This document shows, one piece after another, positions 50,209 through 58,972 of a stretch of 64,000 nt of DNA. The stretch's first letter is position 1, and the number at the start of each line of letters is the position of its first letter. The position numbers and the translations under genes were made by a program. The notes below the pieces were generated by a model. The model did not search any database. It was not told where the DNA came from and worked only from the letters and a program-made list of their open reading frames with translations. This DNA comes from Micromonospora sp. RP3T (GTDB lineage Bacteria; Actinomycetota; Actinomycetes; Mycobacteriales; Micromonosporaceae): contig NZ_PYPS01000009.1 of the NCBI RefSeq assembly GCF_003027925.1, positions 121,551 to 185,550 on the forward strand. Reading direction: 5' to 3'.

Positions 50209-51315
50209 TCAGAGCGGGCCGGGAAGGCGCACCGTGACGAGGAGCCCACCGTCGGGGCCGGGGACCAGGGTGAGCGTCCCGCCGTGGGCGCGGACGACGC
50301 TGCGCACGATGGCCAGGCCGAGGCCGACGCCGGCGTGCTCGTCGACGCGTACCCGTTGCGTCCCGCGCCGGAACGGCTCGGTGAGCGTCGGGACCAGGTC
50401 CGGTGGGAGCGGAGGCCCGGTGTTCGCCACCCGCAGCACGCTGGCGTCACCGGACGTCGCGGTGCGGACCGTCACCGTGCCGCCCCCGGGCAGGTTGTGG
50501 ACGACGGCGTTCTGGACGAGGTTGGTCACCATCCGCCGCAGCAGCTCGGCGGAGCCGCTGGTCGGGGCCGCACCGCCGGTGACGTCGAGCGTGACCCGGC
50601 GTCGTTCGGCGACCGGGAGCAGCGTTTCGGCGGCCTCCTCGGCGAGCAGGGAGAGGTCGACCCGCTCGCGGGCCACGACGGCGCGTTCGCTGCGACTGAG
50701 CAGCAGCAGGGCCTCGGTGAGGTCGATCGCCCGCCGGTTGACCTCGTGCAGGCGGTCGACGAGTTCGTCCCGGTCCCGCGTCGGGTCGTCGCGGGCCACG
50801 TCGAGCAGCGCCCGCGAGATCGCCAACGGGGTACGCAGCTCGTGCGAGGCGTTCGCGGCGAATCGCTGCTGCTCGGCGACGTGGGACTCGATGCGTTCGA
50901 GCATCGCGTCGAACGCGTCGGAGAGGTCCCGGAACTCGTCGCGTCGACCCGTCAGCCGGATCCGGTGCGACAGCGAGCCGGTCCCGGCCATCGTTGCCGC
51001 CGCCGTGATCCGGGTCAGCGGCGCGAGCATCCGTCCGGCGAGGATCCAGCCCCCGAAGAGGCCGAAGGCCAGCAGGAACACCAGGATCTCGGCGGCTCTC
51101 GGCGCGAAGACACGCAGCAGGTTGGACCGGACGGGAAAGACGCCGGGAGTGAGCGTGTCCGCCGAGCCGGGGACGATCAGCATGGCCCGGTCCGGGACGT
51201 ACCGCAGGAGGAACACCCACACCGCCGCGAGCAGCAGCACACCGGCGAGCACCAGGAATCCGGCGTAGCTGAGGGTGAGCCGGACCCGGACGCTCAGCCC
51301 CGCCGCCCTAGCCAT
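50209..51315 (-). CDS. two-component sensor histidine kinase
   Basis: A 368-residue membrane kinase. Two membrane helices (about 10-36 and 78-98) flank a short extracytoplasmic loop. HAMP follows, then the H-box FAANASHELRTPLA (phospho-accepting His), an N box (MVTNLVQNAVVHN), a G1-like ANTGPP and G2 GVGLGLAIV. The start ATG 51315 overlaps the upstream response regulator gene by eight bases. It is the last of three co-directional genes (VanZ-like, regulator, kinase). The sensed signal is not identifiable. Confidence 0.93.
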   Translation of the reverse strand: MARAAGLSVRVRLTLSYAGFLVLAGVLLLAAVWVFLLRYVPDRAMLIVPGSADTLTPGVFPVRSNLLRVFAPRAAEILVFLLAFGLFGGWILAGRMLAPLTRITAAATMAGTGSLSHRIRLTGRRDEFRDLSDAFDAMLERIESHVAEQQRFAANASHELRTPLAISRALLDVARDDPTRDRDELVDRLHEVNRRAIDLTEALLLLSRSERAVVARERVDLSLLAEEAAETLLPVAERRRVTLDVTGGAAPTSGSAELLRRMVTNLVQNAVVHNLPGGGTVTVRTATSGDASVLRVANTGPPLPPDLVPTLTEPFRRGTQRVRVDEHAGVGLGLAIVRSVVRAHGGTLTLVPGPDGGLLVTVRLPGPL

Positions 51316-51994
51316 GCGTGCCGCCTTCGGCCGGTTGCGCCTCGATGCGGTAGCCGACGCCGGGCACGGTGGCGATGACCCATGGTTCGCCGAGCCGTTT
51401 GCGCAGCGCGGAGACGGTGATACGCACCGCGTTGGTGAACGGGTCCGCGTGCGCGTCCCAGGCCCGTTCCAGGAGTTCCTCGGCGCTGACCACGCCGCCC
51501 TCGGCAGCGACGAGCACCTCCAGCACGGCGAACTGCTTGCGGGTCAGCGCGACGTAGCGCCCGTCGCGGAAGACCTCCCGGCGGAACGGGTCGAGCCGCA
51601 GGCCCGCGATCCGGCGCACCGGGGGCCGGGCGTGCCCGCGCCGGCGGTCCAGCGACCGCAGCCGCAGGACCAGCTCGCGCATCTCGAACGGCTTGGTGAG
51701 GTAGTCGTCGGCGCCCAGCGCGAACCCGGAGGCCTTGTCGTCGATCCGGTCGGCGGCGGTGAGCATGAGGATCGGAATGCCGCTGCCGGAGGCGACGATG
51801 TGCCGGGCGACCTCGTCGCCGGAGGGCCCGGGGATGTCCCGGTCGAGCACCGCCAGGTCGTAGGCGTTGACGCCGAGCAGTTCCAGGGCGGTGTCACCGT
51901 CGCCGGCGACGTCGGCGGCGATCGCCGCCAGCCGCAGACCGTCCCGGACGGCTTCGGCCAGGTAGGGCTCGTCCTCCACGACCAGTACCCGCAT
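51308..51994 (-). CDS. two-component response regulator, OmpR/PhoB type
   Basis: A 228-residue regulator. The receiver starts MRVLVVEDEPYLAEAV with acceptor Asp51 (LAVLDRDIPGPSG) and the switch Lys in LTKPFEMREL. The winged helix contains ALTRKQFAVLEVLVAAEGGV and ALRKRLGEPWVIATVPGVGY. ATG 51994 is the start; the long in-frame region upstream is the wrong-frame reading of the VanZ-like gene. It lies five bases after the VanZ-like stop and overlaps the kinase gene, so all three form an operon. Confidence 0.95.
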   Translation of the reverse strand: MRVLVVEDEPYLAEAVRDGLRLAAIAADVAGDGDTALELLGVNAYDLAVLDRDIPGPSGDEVARHIVASGSGIPILMLTAADRIDDKASGFALGADDYLTKPFEMRELVLRLRSLDRRRGHARPPVRRIAGLRLDPFRREVFRDGRYVALTRKQFAVLEVLVAAEGGVVSAEELLERAWDAHADPFTNAVRITVSALRKRLGEPWVIATVPGVGYRIEAQPAEGGTHG

Positions 51995-51999
51995 GCGAC

Positions 52000-52704
52000 T
52001 CAGTCTGCCGCCGCCGGCACCGGATGACGTCGTTGCGTCGGGGTGCGCCACCAGCGGCGGGACGCCAGCCCGAACAGCACCGCGCCGGCGGCGTTGACCA
52101 GCACGTCGTCCACCGACGACACCCGGTCCAGCCGCAGCACGTACTGGAGGGTCTCGATCACGGCCGAGCAGACCGCCCCGAGCGCCAGGAGCCGTGGTAC
52201 GGACGCCAGCGCCGCGAACCGCATCGGCGCGAAGAAGCCCAGTGCCGCGAGCACCAGCAGGTTGCCCCCGATCCCGAGCGGCCCCATCGTGGCCAGGTCC
52301 CGCAGCGGCACCAGGCTGACCCGGCCCGGCGCGACGCCGGCCCCCGGGCCCGGCATCAGCGTCATCCAGACGAACGGCACCGTTCCGTAGACCATGCCCA
52401 CCTCGGCCACCGACGACCGCCACGCACCGGCGGCCCGCCGACCCACCACCAGGGCACCCACCGCCAGCGCGGCGACCGGCAGCCCGACCAGCGTCATGAG
52501 CAGCACACCGTTCTCCGTGTCGAAGCAGCCGTGCCACCGCCCGGCCCGGCACGCCGGGGCGGCCATCAGCAGCGGGCGTCGCACCACGAAGGCGGCGACC
52601 GCCAGGCCGAGGACCGCCGCGCCGACGAGCACGACCCTTCGCGTACGCCGGGGTGGCGCGACCCCCACCTCTCCTCGCCGGTCGATGCCCCGTGGCGAAC
52701 CCAT
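52000..52704 (-). CDS. VanZ-like membrane protein
   Basis: A 234-residue membrane protein with four to five helices. The VanZ family segments are VSLVPLRDLATMGP, LGIGGNLLVLAALGFFAPM, and SAVIETLQYVLRLDRVSSVD followed by DDVLVNAAGAVLFG. VanZ proteins give low-level teicoplanin resistance or have unknown envelope roles. ATG 52704 has AGGAG seven bases upstream. It heads the operon with a response regulator and a histidine kinase, so it may be a component or target of that system. Confidence 0.85.
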   Translation of the reverse strand: MGSPRGIDRRGEVGVAPPRRTRRVVLVGAAVLGLAVAAFVVRRPLLMAAPACRAGRWHGCFDTENGVLLMTLVGLPVAALAVGALVVGRRAAGAWRSSVAEVGMVYGTVPFVWMTLMPGPGAGVAPGRVSLVPLRDLATMGPLGIGGNLLVLAALGFFAPMRFAALASVPRLLALGAVCSAVIETLQYVLRLDRVSSVDDVLVNAAGAVLFGLASRRWWRTPTQRRHPVPAAAD

Positions 52705-53005
52705 GCCCGTGCTCCTCTCCGGTGGCGGATCGGGCGGACGGCCTCCCGGTCCGTCTCTGAAGTGAAGACGCCGGGCTGTTGCGCGGGCGTATGCGTTTCC
52801 CGATCCGACCGCCAACGGCTGCGGAACGACCTGCGCAGCCCCGGCACGTCGCGTGTCCGCTCGATGCCTACGGGTGACAAAATCGTCGACGAGGTGCGGG
52901 CACCAGAGGGACGACGTGGCCCCAGGGCGGGGCACGTGTGCGAGAAGGGCTGACGATGGTGGGCAGGTCGACCAGGCTGCTGGCGGCGCCGGCAAGGGAG
53001 AACTC

Positions 53006-53977
53006 ATGGACGGATCCGCAACCAAATCCGCCGGTCTTCCTCAGCGCGTGCGGTTGGCCTCGTCGGAGCCGGACGAGGCGCGGGAGTTCCTGGGCCGGTT
53101 GTACGGCGCGCACCTGAAGGTCGCCGGCGCGGGCGATCCGATGCGGATCAGCTTCGACCGGGTGGAGGGCGGCGGGATCACCCTGAACACCGCGCGTTGC
53201 CCGGCCGTCCTCGACTTCCACCTCGAAGGCGACGACCAGGTCCTGCTCACCACCGTCATGTCCGGCCGGGTCACCTTCGTCCGGGGTCGGGCTGAGGCCC
53301 GCTACGGGCCCGGGGACATCTACATCGGCAATCAGCCGCGGGCGGACTGGCACTGCCGGCTGCGCTCCCCGAACCTCGACGTCGTCGGGCTGCCCGCAGC
53401 CCTCCTCCACGACGTCGCCGACACCGGGTCGGGCGGCCGGTGGCAGCCACGGTCGTGGGAACCGTTGCCGGGATACGCCGAGCAGTGGCTCGCCGCCGTC
53501 CGATACGTCCGAGAGCTGTTCGACCAGCCGTACGCCGCGGGCGAGCCGCTCGTGGTCGGTGCCGCCGTCCGGATGCTTGCCGCGACCGCGCTCACCGCCT
53601 TTCCGGGCGACGTGTCGCGGGAGCCGAGCATCGAGGACCGGCACGACGCCCACCGGGAGACGCTGCGTCGCGCGATCGCGTTCATCGAATCCAACCCGCA
53701 CGTCGACCTCGGCGTCGCCGACATCGCCCGCGCCGCCAACGTGACGGCCCGCGCGCTCGGGCTGACCTTCCGCCGGCATCTCGGTGTCACCCCGATGGCC
53801 TACCTGTGGCGGGTCCGGCTCGACAAGGCCCGGGAGGACCTCAGCCGGGCCACGGCCGGCGACGACCGGACCATCTCGCTCATCGCCAACAGGTGGGGCT
53901 TCGCCGACCCGGCCCGGTTCGCGATGCGCTACCGCCGGGCGTACGGCGAGACACCCGGCCAGACGCTGCGGCGCTGA
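53006..53977 (+). CDS. AraC-family transcriptional regulator (paralogue)
   Basis: A 323-residue regulator. The N-terminal sensing domain includes YGPGDIYIGNQPRADW. The C-terminal HTHs are LGVADIARAANVTARALGLT, RRHLGVTPMAYLWRVRLDKA and ISLIANRWGFADPARFAMRY. ATG 53006 has AGGGAG five bases upstream; upstream in-frame codons lack a ribosome site. It closely resembles the AraC gene at 49088, especially around EDRHDAHRETLRRAIAFIE. The GH44 gene starts 99 bp downstream with its own operator-like palindrome, so they are probably separate transcription units. Confidence 0.88.
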   Translation: MDGSATKSAGLPQRVRLASSEPDEAREFLGRLYGAHLKVAGAGDPMRISFDRVEGGGITLNTARCPAVLDFHLEGDDQVLLTTVMSGRVTFVRGRAEARYGPGDIYIGNQPRADWHCRLRSPNLDVVGLPAALLHDVADTGSGGRWQPRSWEPLPGYAEQWLAAVRYVRELFDQPYAAGEPLVVGAAVRMLAATALTAFPGDVSREPSIEDRHDAHRETLRRAIAFIESNPHVDLGVADIARAANVTARALGLTFRRHLGVTPMAYLWRVRLDKAREDLSRATAGDDRTISLIANRWGFADPARFAMRYRRAYGETPGQTLRR

Positions 53978-54026
53978 TCCACCGGACGCCGACGTGTTGA
54001 CGCGGGCAGCGAACCGGGCCAGGCTG

Positions 54027-54040
54027 TGGGGGCGCTCCCA
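54027..54040. promoter_or_regulatory. CebR/CelR-like operator upstream of GH44
   Basis: TGGGGGCGCTCCCA differs at one position from TGGGAGCGCTCCCA, the 14-bp site used by cellobiose-responsive LacI-family repressors of actinobacterial cellulase genes. It lies 36 bp before the GH44 start. Confidence 0.75.
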
Positions 54041-54076
54041 ACGGCGAGCTTCGATTTCCTCAGGAAGGAAGAGCTC

Positions 54077-56347
54077 GTGCGTCCCACCACAGCACTGCTC
54101 CCGGTCGTGCTTGCCGCCACGCTCGGCGGCCTGGCCCTACCAGGGCCCGCCCAGGCCGCCGCCGGCCCGGCGCTGGCCGTCGACACCACCGCCGACCGGC
54201 ACGCGATCAGCCCGTACGTCTACGGGATGAACTTCGCCGACGAGGCGCTCGCCCGGGAGCTACGGCTACCGGTGCACCGGTACGGCGGCAACGCCACCAC
54301 CCGCTACAACTTCCGCAACGACACCACCAACCGGGCCGCGGACTGGTACTTCGAGAACATCCCGAACGACAACGCCGATCCGGACAGCCTGCCCGACGGC
54401 TCGGAGAGCGACCGGTTCGTGGCACGGAACAAGGCCACCGGCACCGACACGATCATGACGATGCCGATGATCGGCTGGGTCGCCAAGGACCGGGCCAAGG
54501 CGTGCGGCTTCAGCGTGGCGAAGTACGGCCCGCAGGAGTCCACCGACCAGTGGGCACCCGACTGCGGCAACGGCAAGAAGCCGGACGGCAGCCTGATCAC
54601 CGGCAACGACCCGGAGGACACCAGCGTCGCCGTCGGTCCGGAGTACGCCACCGACTTCGTCAACCATCTCAAGGAGCGGTTCGGCGCAGCCGGCAGCGGC
54701 GGGGTGCGGTTCTACAACCTGGACAACGAGCCGGACCTGTGGCACTCGACCCACCGCGACGTCCGCCCGGTCGGGCTCGGCTACGACGAGCTGCGCGACC
54801 GCACCTACGCGTACGGCGCGGCGATCAAGGCGGCCGACCCGGGGGCGAAGACGCTGGGCCCGGTCGGCTGGGGCCTGAACTCGATCTTCTACTCGGGGCT
54901 GGACCAGGACACCTGCTCCCGGACCGGCTGCTGGTCGAACCCGCCGGACAAGGCCGCGCACGGCGGCCAGGACCTCGGCCCGTGGTACCTGGACCGAATG
55001 CGGGAGTACGAGCAGCAGCACGGCACCCGGGTCCTCGACTACTTCGACGTGCACCTCTACCCGCAGCAGTCCGGCGTCAGCGGGTCCGGTGCCGGGGACG
55101 CCGCCACCCAGGCGCTGCGACTGCGCTCGACCCGCCAGCTCTGGGACCCGACGTACGTGGACGAGAGCTGGATCAACCAGCCGGTCCGGTTCATTCCGCG
55201 GATGCGCGAGCTGGTCGACAAGCACTACCCGGGCACGAAGATCGCGATGACCGAGTACAGCTGGGGCGGGTACGGCTCGCTGAACGGCGCGCTGGCCCAG
55301 GCGGACGTGCTCGGCATCTTCGGCCGGGAGGGGCTCGACCTGGCCAGCCTCTGGACCGCGCCGACCGCCGACCAGCCGGTGGCCGACGCGTTCCGGATCT
55401 ACCGCAACTACGACGGCAAGGGCGGCGCGTTCGGTGAGACGTCCGTCCGGGCCACCAGCGCCGACCAGGACAAACTGGCCGTGTACGCGGCCGAGCGGAC
55501 CGCCGACAAGGCGCTCACCCTGGTCGTGGTCAACAAGAGCGGCGACGACCTGACCAGCCCGGTGGCCCTGACCGGCGCCACCGCCGGCAGCGCCGAGGTC
55601 TACCGCTACAGCGGGGCGAACCTCGCCGGCGTGGTCCGGGAGGCCGACCAGCCGGTGACCGCCGGCGGCTTCACCGCCACCTTCCCGGCCAACTCGATCA
55701 CCCACCTGGTGCTGCCGCGCGGCACCACGCCCGGCGACACCCAGCCGCCGACCGCCCCGGGCAAGCCGGTTGCCGGCACGGTCACCGGCGACAGCGTGGC
55801 GCTGAGCTGGACGCCGTCCACCGACAACGTCGGCGTCACCGGCTACGACGTGCACCGGGTCGACACCACCGGCACCGTGAAGGTGGGCAGCACCACGAGC
55901 ACCGCGTACACCGTGACCGGGTTGACGGCGGACACCCCGTACACCTTCGTGGTGACCGCCCGGGACGCGGCGGGCAACGTCTCGGCGGCCTCGCCCGGCC
56001 TGGCCGTGCGGACCGCGCCCACCACCCCGACCGGCGGCTGCACGGTCGGCTACGCGGCGAACAGTTGGCCGGGTGGCTTCACCGCCACCGTCACCGTCAA
56101 GAACACCGGCGCCACCGCGATCGACGGCTGGAAGCTCGCCTTCGACTTCCCCACCACCGGCCAGAAGGTCGGCCAGGGCTGGTCGGCCACCTGGAAGCAG
56201 AGCGGGACGGGCGTCACCGCCGAGAACCTGAGCTGGAACGGCAAACTCGCCCCCGGCGCGTCCACCAGCATCGGCTTCAACGGCACCTGGAGCGGCACCA
56301 ACCCGGCGCCGACCGCCTTCACGCTCAACGGTCAGCGCTGCGGCTGA
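54077..56347 (+). CDS. secreted GH44 endoglucanase/xyloglucanase with Fn3 and CBM2
   Basis: A 756-residue secreted enzyme. Signal peptide about 1-28; GH44 catalytic region about 35-560, recognised by HRYGGNATTRYNFRNDTTNR and DWYFENIP. The acid/base is Glu218 in YNLDNEPDLWHSTH, and the nucleophile is Glu393 in IAMTEYSWGGYG. A fibronectin type III domain (about 565-655, PPTAPGKPVAGTVTGDSVAL) links to a C-terminal CBM2 (about 660-756) for cellulose binding. It should attack cellulose or xyloglucan outside the cell. GTG 54077 has AGGAAGGA seven bases upstream. A CebR-like operator precedes it, suggesting induction by cellobiose. Confidence 0.93.
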   Translation: MRPTTALLPVVLAATLGGLALPGPAQAAAGPALAVDTTADRHAISPYVYGMNFADEALARELRLPVHRYGGNATTRYNFRNDTTNRAADWYFENIPNDNADPDSLPDGSESDRFVARNKATGTDTIMTMPMIGWVAKDRAKACGFSVAKYGPQESTDQWAPDCGNGKKPDGSLITGNDPEDTSVAVGPEYATDFVNHLKERFGAAGSGGVRFYNLDNEPDLWHSTHRDVRPVGLGYDELRDRTYAYGAAIKAADPGAKTLGPVGWGLNSIFYSGLDQDTCSRTGCWSNPPDKAAHGGQDLGPWYLDRMREYEQQHGTRVLDYFDVHLYPQQSGVSGSGAGDAATQALRLRSTRQLWDPTYVDESWINQPVRFIPRMRELVDKHYPGTKIAMTEYSWGGYGSLNGALAQADVLGIFGREGLDLASLWTAPTADQPVADAFRIYRNYDGKGGAFGETSVRATSADQDKLAVYAAERTADKALTLVVVNKSGDDLTSPVALTGATAGSAEVYRYSGANLAGVVREADQPVTAGGFTATFPANSITHLVLPRGTTPGDTQPPTAPGKPVAGTVTGDSVALSWTPSTDNVGVTGYDVHRVDTTGTVKVGSTTSTAYTVTGLTADTPYTFVVTARDAAGNVSAASPGLAVRTAPTTPTGGCTVGYAANSWPGGFTATVTVKNTGATAIDGWKLAFDFPTTGQKVGQGWSATWKQSGTGVTAENLSWNGKLAPGASTSIGFNGTWSGTNPAPTAFTLNGQRCG

Positions 56348-56368
56348 CCGCGCCATTTCCTGAGTGAC

Positions 56369-56404
56369 GGCCGGGCCGGGGCATCGCGATGTCCCGGCCC
56401 GGCC
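56369..56404. terminator. bidirectional terminator hairpin
   Basis: GGCCGGGCCGGG and its exact complement around a self-complementary GCATCGCGATGT centre, between the convergent GH44 and kinase genes. Confidence 0.8.
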
Positions 56405-56406
56405 GG

Positions 56407-58188
56407 TCAGTGCGGTACGGCGGCGACGATCGGCAGTCGGACGGTGAACGTGCTGCCCACGCCGAGCACACTCGCGACGGAGATGGTGCCGCCGTGTGCC
56501 TCGGTGAGCTTGCGGGCGATCGACAGGCCGAGCCCGCTCCCCCCGGTGCGGCGGGCCCGCGAGTCGTCGGCCCGCCAGAATCGCTCGAAGACCCGGGACA
56601 GGTCGGCGGGCGCGATGCCGGTCCCGGTGTCGGACACGACGATGCTCAACTGCTCCGCCCGCACCGCGCACCGCACGGTCACCGAGCCACCCGGGGCGGT
56701 GTGCCGGATCGCGTTGGCGACCACGTTGCCGACGAGCTGCCGCAGCCGGGCGCCGTCGACCGCCGTCTCCGGCACGGCGGCCACGTCGAGGTCCAGCCGC
56801 ACGCCGGCGGCGTCGGCCGCGCCCCGGTGCGCCTCGACGACCTGGTCCAGCAGGTCGGCAACGTCGTGCGGTTCGCGGTGCACGCGCAGCTCACCGGCGT
56901 CGGCGGCGGCCAGGTCCCGCAGGTCGTCGATGATGTGCTGGAGCAGCATCGCCTCGTCGAGCAGCAGGCTGAGCAGGTGCGCGTCGGGCTGGGCGAGACC
57001 GTCCTGGGCGGCCTCCAGCCAGCTCCGCATGGTGCTCAGCGGCGTCCGCAGCTCGTGCGCCACGTCGCTGACCATGGTCTTGCGCAGCGCCTCGGTCTGC
57101 TCCCGCCGGGCGGCGAGGTCGTTGAGCGCGGTGGCCAGCAGCCCGATCTCGTCGCGGGTGGTCACCGGCACCCGCGTCGGCGAGTCCATCGGCTGCCGGG
57201 CGGCGTCGGTCAGCGCCCGCAGCGGTCGTACCAGTCGACGCCCGACCAGCACGGTGACCAGCACGGTGGCCGCCAGCACCGCGCCGGTGACCTCGACGAT
57301 GCGGATCACGTTCGCCCGGGACAGGTTGAACACCGGCTCGGTGGTGCCCTGGGCCTCATCGGTCACGAACAGCAGCGCCGGCGGTGCCGCGTACGGCCTC
57401 AGCTGGGCGACCAGCGCCTCGTGCAGGCAGGAGTCGATCCGCTCGTCGAGCCCGGCGGAGCCGCTCGGGACCGCCGTGCGGTCCGGCCTGATCATGACCC
57501 GGTCCGGTGCTCCCGCCCGGCGCAGGCAGGACTTCGTCGCGTCCCGCAGCCGCGCGATCGGCCCGGCCTCGGTCGGCAGCGGGCCGGCAAGGTCGGCCGG
57601 CAGGCAGTGGCCGACGACGTCGCGCCCGTCCATGCCGGTCACCTGGACCGACGCCCGGCCGGTCGGGCCGACCACCACCTTTCCGTCCAGCGCGGAGTTG
57701 CGGTGGATGCACGTGAGCCACCGCCCGGCCAACTGCCGGGTGACGCCACTCTCCCGGCTGGTCAGCACGTACGGCCCGAGCACGCGCCGGTCGATCCGGG
57801 CGGTCCCGCCGGTCAGGCCGAGGTCCACCTGCAACGGGTCGACGGTCGCCGAGGGGCGGGCCGCCCGCAGCGACGGGCCGTCCGGTGCGGAGTCGGCGAT
57901 CACCTGCCGGTCCGGCGTCATCAGCGTGATCCGGCGTTCGAGCGTGCCGGCCCGCTCGGCGAGCACGGCGGCCACGCCGGACCAGTCCCGGTGGGTGGCG
58001 GCGTAGCTCACCAGCGTGTCGTAGATGTTCTTGTCGTCGGCGAGCGAACGGCCCTGGGCCTGCTGGATCGCCTGGGTGGTCGACTGGACGGCCAGCCAGG
58101 TCGTGGCCAGGATCGCGCAGACCGCCACCAGCAGGGAGGTGGCCAGCAGCCGCACCACCAGGCTGCGGTGCGGCGGCACGCGTCTCAC
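56407..58188 (-). CDS. two-component sensor histidine kinase with large sensor domain
   Basis: A 593-residue kinase. Two membrane helices (about 12-35 and 300-322) flank a 265-residue extracytoplasmic sensor domain containing five cysteines (for example LTCIHRN, GHCLPA, KSCLRR, DSCLHE), which could form disulphides. HAMP, H-box VSDVAHELRTPLST, N box GNVVANAIRHTAPGG, G1 VSDTGTGIAP and G2 GGSGLGLSIARKL follow. The GTG start overlaps the response regulator stop as GTGA. The divergent efflux operon next door is the likely target. The sensor domain matches no family I recognise. Confidence 0.92.
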   Translation of the reverse strand: MRRVPPHRSLVVRLLATSLLVAVCAILATTWLAVQSTTQAIQQAQGRSLADDKNIYDTLVSYAATHRDWSGVAAVLAERAGTLERRITLMTPDRQVIADSAPDGPSLRAARPSATVDPLQVDLGLTGGTARIDRRVLGPYVLTSRESGVTRQLAGRWLTCIHRNSALDGKVVVGPTGRASVQVTGMDGRDVVGHCLPADLAGPLPTEAGPIARLRDATKSCLRRAGAPDRVMIRPDRTAVPSGSAGLDERIDSCLHEALVAQLRPYAAPPALLFVTDEAQGTTEPVFNLSRANVIRIVEVTGAVLAATVLVTVLVGRRLVRPLRALTDAARQPMDSPTRVPVTTRDEIGLLATALNDLAARREQTEALRKTMVSDVAHELRTPLSTMRSWLEAAQDGLAQPDAHLLSLLLDEAMLLQHIIDDLRDLAAADAGELRVHREPHDVADLLDQVVEAHRGAADAAGVRLDLDVAAVPETAVDGARLRQLVGNVVANAIRHTAPGGSVTVRCAVRAEQLSIVVSDTGTGIAPADLSRVFERFWRADDSRARRTGGSGLGLSIARKLTEAHGGTISVASVLGVGSTFTVRLPIVAAVPH

Positions 58189-58874
58189 GGCGTCCCGGCG
58201 GTCAGCTTGTAGCCGACCCCGTACACGGTCAGGAGCTGCCGTGGCCGGCGTGGGTTCGCCTCGATCTTCCGGCGCAGGTTCATCACGTGCACGTCGATGG
58301 TGCGCCCGGTCGACTCCCGGTCGATGCCCCGGGTGTGCTCCAGCAGTTGGCCGCGGGTGAACACCCGGCCGGGCTGGCGGATCATCGCCGCCAGGATGGC
58401 GAACTCACCGGCGGTGCAGTCGACCGGGACACCGCCGGCGGTCACCGTGTGCCGGGGCTCGTCGACGGTGAGGCGGCCGACCCGGAGCACCGGTGGGTGC
58501 CGGGCCGTCGCGGGGACGCGGCGTAACAGCGTCCGGACCCGGGCGACCAGTTCCCGGGGACTGAACGGCTTGGTCATGTAGTCGTCGGCGCCGACGTCCA
58601 GACCGCGCAGCAGGTCGTCCTCACTCGACCGGGCGGTCAGCATCAGCATCAGCACGTCCGACTCCTGCCGGAGGATCCGGCAGACCTGCATCCCGTCCAG
58701 CCCCGGCAGCATCACGTCGAGCAGGAGCAGGTCGAACGTCTGCTGCCGGGCCGCCCGCAGCGCCTCCTCGCCGTCGTGCACGACCGTCGCCTCGTGACCC
58801 TCCGCCGTGAGGTAGCGGCGCAGCGCCTCGGCCTGCCGCCGGTCGTCCTCCGCGAGCATCACCCGTGCGCACAT
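58185..58874 (-). CDS. two-component response regulator, OmpR/PhoB type
   Basis: A 229-residue regulator. The receiver acceptor is Asp53 (LLLLDVMLPGLDG), with the switch Lys in DDYMTKPFSPREL. The winged helix has DCTAGEFAILAAMIRQPGRV and RTIDVHVMNLRRKIEANPRR. ATG 58874 (MCARVMLAEDD) is the start. It is coupled to the kinase (GTGA) and divergent, across 98 bp, from the adaptor-ABC efflux operon. Confidence 0.95.
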   Translation of the reverse strand: MCARVMLAEDDRRQAEALRRYLTAEGHEATVVHDGEEALRAARQQTFDLLLLDVMLPGLDGMQVCRILRQESDVLMLMLTARSSEDDLLRGLDVGADDYMTKPFSPRELVARVRTLLRRVPATARHPPVLRVGRLTVDEPRHTVTAGGVPVDCTAGEFAILAAMIRQPGRVFTRGQLLEHTRGIDRESTGRTIDVHVMNLRRKIEANPRRPRQLLTVYGVGYKLTAGTP

Positions 58875-58972
58875 GGTGGGGACTATAGGTGAGCCGAGGG
58901 GTCGCGAATCCGTGGAAAAGGTCATGCCCGGACCTGACAGGATCCTGACGATCGCGGGTCACGATCGGCGCC

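Noticed and set aside
54266..56671. 801-codon minus-strand frame over the GH44 gene
   Set aside because: High-GC antisense open frame; composition is Arg/Gly/Ala/Val-rich without domains.
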